From contig JAAYNB010000148.1 in assembly GCA_012521085.1 (NCBI GenBank), positions 1 through 35,757 of the forward strand: a DNA stretch of 35,757 nt, written 5' to 3'. A program made the position numbers and the translations under genes. Of this stretch, positions 35,044 through 35,757 are shown piece by piece. The DNA comes from Clostridiales bacterium. Lineage in GTDB: Bacteria > Bacillota > Clostridia > Peptostreptococcales > Natronincolaceae. Every line of letters begins with the position of its first letter. Position 1 is the stretch's first letter. A model generated the notes under the pieces. That model did not search any database and had not been told where the DNA came from. It saw only the letters and a list, made by a program, of their open reading frames with translations.

Positions 35044-35757
35044 TTGCATAATAATAAAAAGCATAAAAAAAGAAGATTTACAAGAGGTTTAGGAAAAAAA
35101 ATTATAATAATAATTGTTATATTATATATTATATCTAGAATACCACCATTTTTAACACAAGCAGGTAATAAGGTATATATAGCACAGTTTGGTAATATAT
35201 CAGAACAAGTTTTTGCCGAAGGTTATATTGTTCGTAACGAAAAGGTTATCAAAAATTTTGAAGAAGGTGAAATAAATTTAATAGTTCCAGAAGGTGAAAA
35301 AGTGGCAAAAGGTCAAAAAATAGCCACTATACATTATGGTGAAATAGATGATAAGACCATAAAAGATTTGGATATTATAAATTTGCGAATTGAAAAAATA
35401 AAGGATAAGGACATAGATGACCAAATTTTTAGTAAGGATATAGAAAAAATTGATGAAGAGATATTGAAAATAACTAAAGAAATACAAGATATAATAAAAA
35501 ATAATAAATATGAAAAAATAGATTCATTAAAATTAGACTTGATGGAATTGGTAGACAAAAAAAGTATTTTAAATGGTGAAAAAAGTTTTATGAACACCAA
35601 TTTAGAGCAATTGGAAAGACAACAACAGAGATTACAAGAAAAAGTGGATAATTCAATAGAGATAATTTATAGTGAATTCCCTGGTATTATAGCATTGGGT
35701 AGTGATGGATTAGAAGAAGTTTTAACATTAAATAATATTGAAAATCTAAATGTGGAA
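35044..35757 (+). CDS. HlyD-like membrane protein, partial (runs off the end)
   Basis: Open to the window edge, so absent from the ORF track. About 238 residues: a Lys/Arg-rich start (NNKKHKKRRFTRGLGKK), one membrane segment (IIIIIVILYIISRIPPFL), then a biotinyl-lipoyl-like start VYIAQFGNISEQVFAEGYIVRNEKV, IVPEGEKVAKGQKIATI, and a coiled-coil hairpin with LEQLERQQQRLQEKV. This is the HlyD/adaptor layout; in clostridia a relative often precedes ylmE and sepF. Start uncertain: TTG 35044 has the best ribosome site (AGGTG); ATG 35020 or 35002 are in frame. Confidence 0.72.
   Translation, partial: MHNNKKHKKRRFTRGLGKKIIIIIVILYIISRIPPFLTQAGNKVYIAQFGNISEQVFAEGYIVRNEKVIKNFEEGEINLIVPEGEKVAKGQKIATIHYGEIDDKTIKDLDIINLRIEKIKDKDIDDQIFSKDIEKIDEEILKITKEIQDIIKNNKYEKIDSLKLDLMELVDKKSILNGEKSFMNTNLEQLERQQQRLQEKVDNSIEIIYSEFPGIIALGSDGLEEVLTLNNIENLNVE

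Noticed and set aside
1-35757. CRISPR array or cas genes
   Set aside because: No regularly spaced repeats of 25-40 bp and no Cas-like ORF were seen.

Overview
The window is strongly AT-rich and reads as the chromosome of an endospore-forming anaerobic Bacillota, class Clostridia or Tissierellia. The reasons are the run of sporulation genes (spoIIGA-sigE-sigG, a spoIIP homologue, spoIVA), the clostridial order ftsQ-DUF881-DUF881-sbp-ftsZ without ftsA, and the low-GC codon use. Species cannot be named from the sequence alone.

Layout. 1-9075 is the division and cell-wall cluster on the + strand: the end of murF, mraY, murD, ftsW, murG, murA, ftsQ/divIB, two DUF881 paralogues and sbp. ftsZ follows. 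A decayed, internally deleted IS3-family element (10430-11015) sits between ftsZ and the sporulation block spoIIGA-sigE-sigG. Then come ylmC, nrdR, a DUF1614-like membrane gene, a spoIIP homologue, a DUF512 radical-SAM gene, der and plsY. der carries an in-frame TAA that cuts off 38 otherwise intact codons. A minus-strand eutS-eutP pair, without any other microcompartment gene, lies between plsY and spoIVA; spoIVA has a good sigma-E promoter.

23.2-30.1 kb is a mixed housekeeping and accessory stretch: a LapA-like membrane protein, an FMN reductase, a three-gene SsuABC-like ABC importer with a terminator-like hairpin inside the permease gene, a PAP2 phosphatase, and a secreted YcdB/YcdC protein with SLH-like repeats. 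Next is a Fur-box-like promoter followed after about 90 nt by a terminator (candidate small RNA), then a lone hisD, a wreck of an ISLre2-type transposase, and tRNA-Pro(GGG). That tRNA carries the scar of a lost integrative element: a 17-bp repeat of its 3' end and an integrase tail.

The end of the window holds a T-box-controlled ilvBN operon (proposed valine specifier GUA). It is followed by a self-contained transcription unit with two LexA operators, a strong promoter, one 27-codon ORF and a terminator. The peptide has the beta-strand/helix pattern I remember from MciZ, the Bacillus FtsZ inhibitor peptide, so I propose it is an SOS-induced division inhibitor. This is the most interesting observation. 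The window closes inside a HlyD-like membrane protein gene.

Most ORF-track entries on the minus strand opposite these genes are shadows and are omitted.
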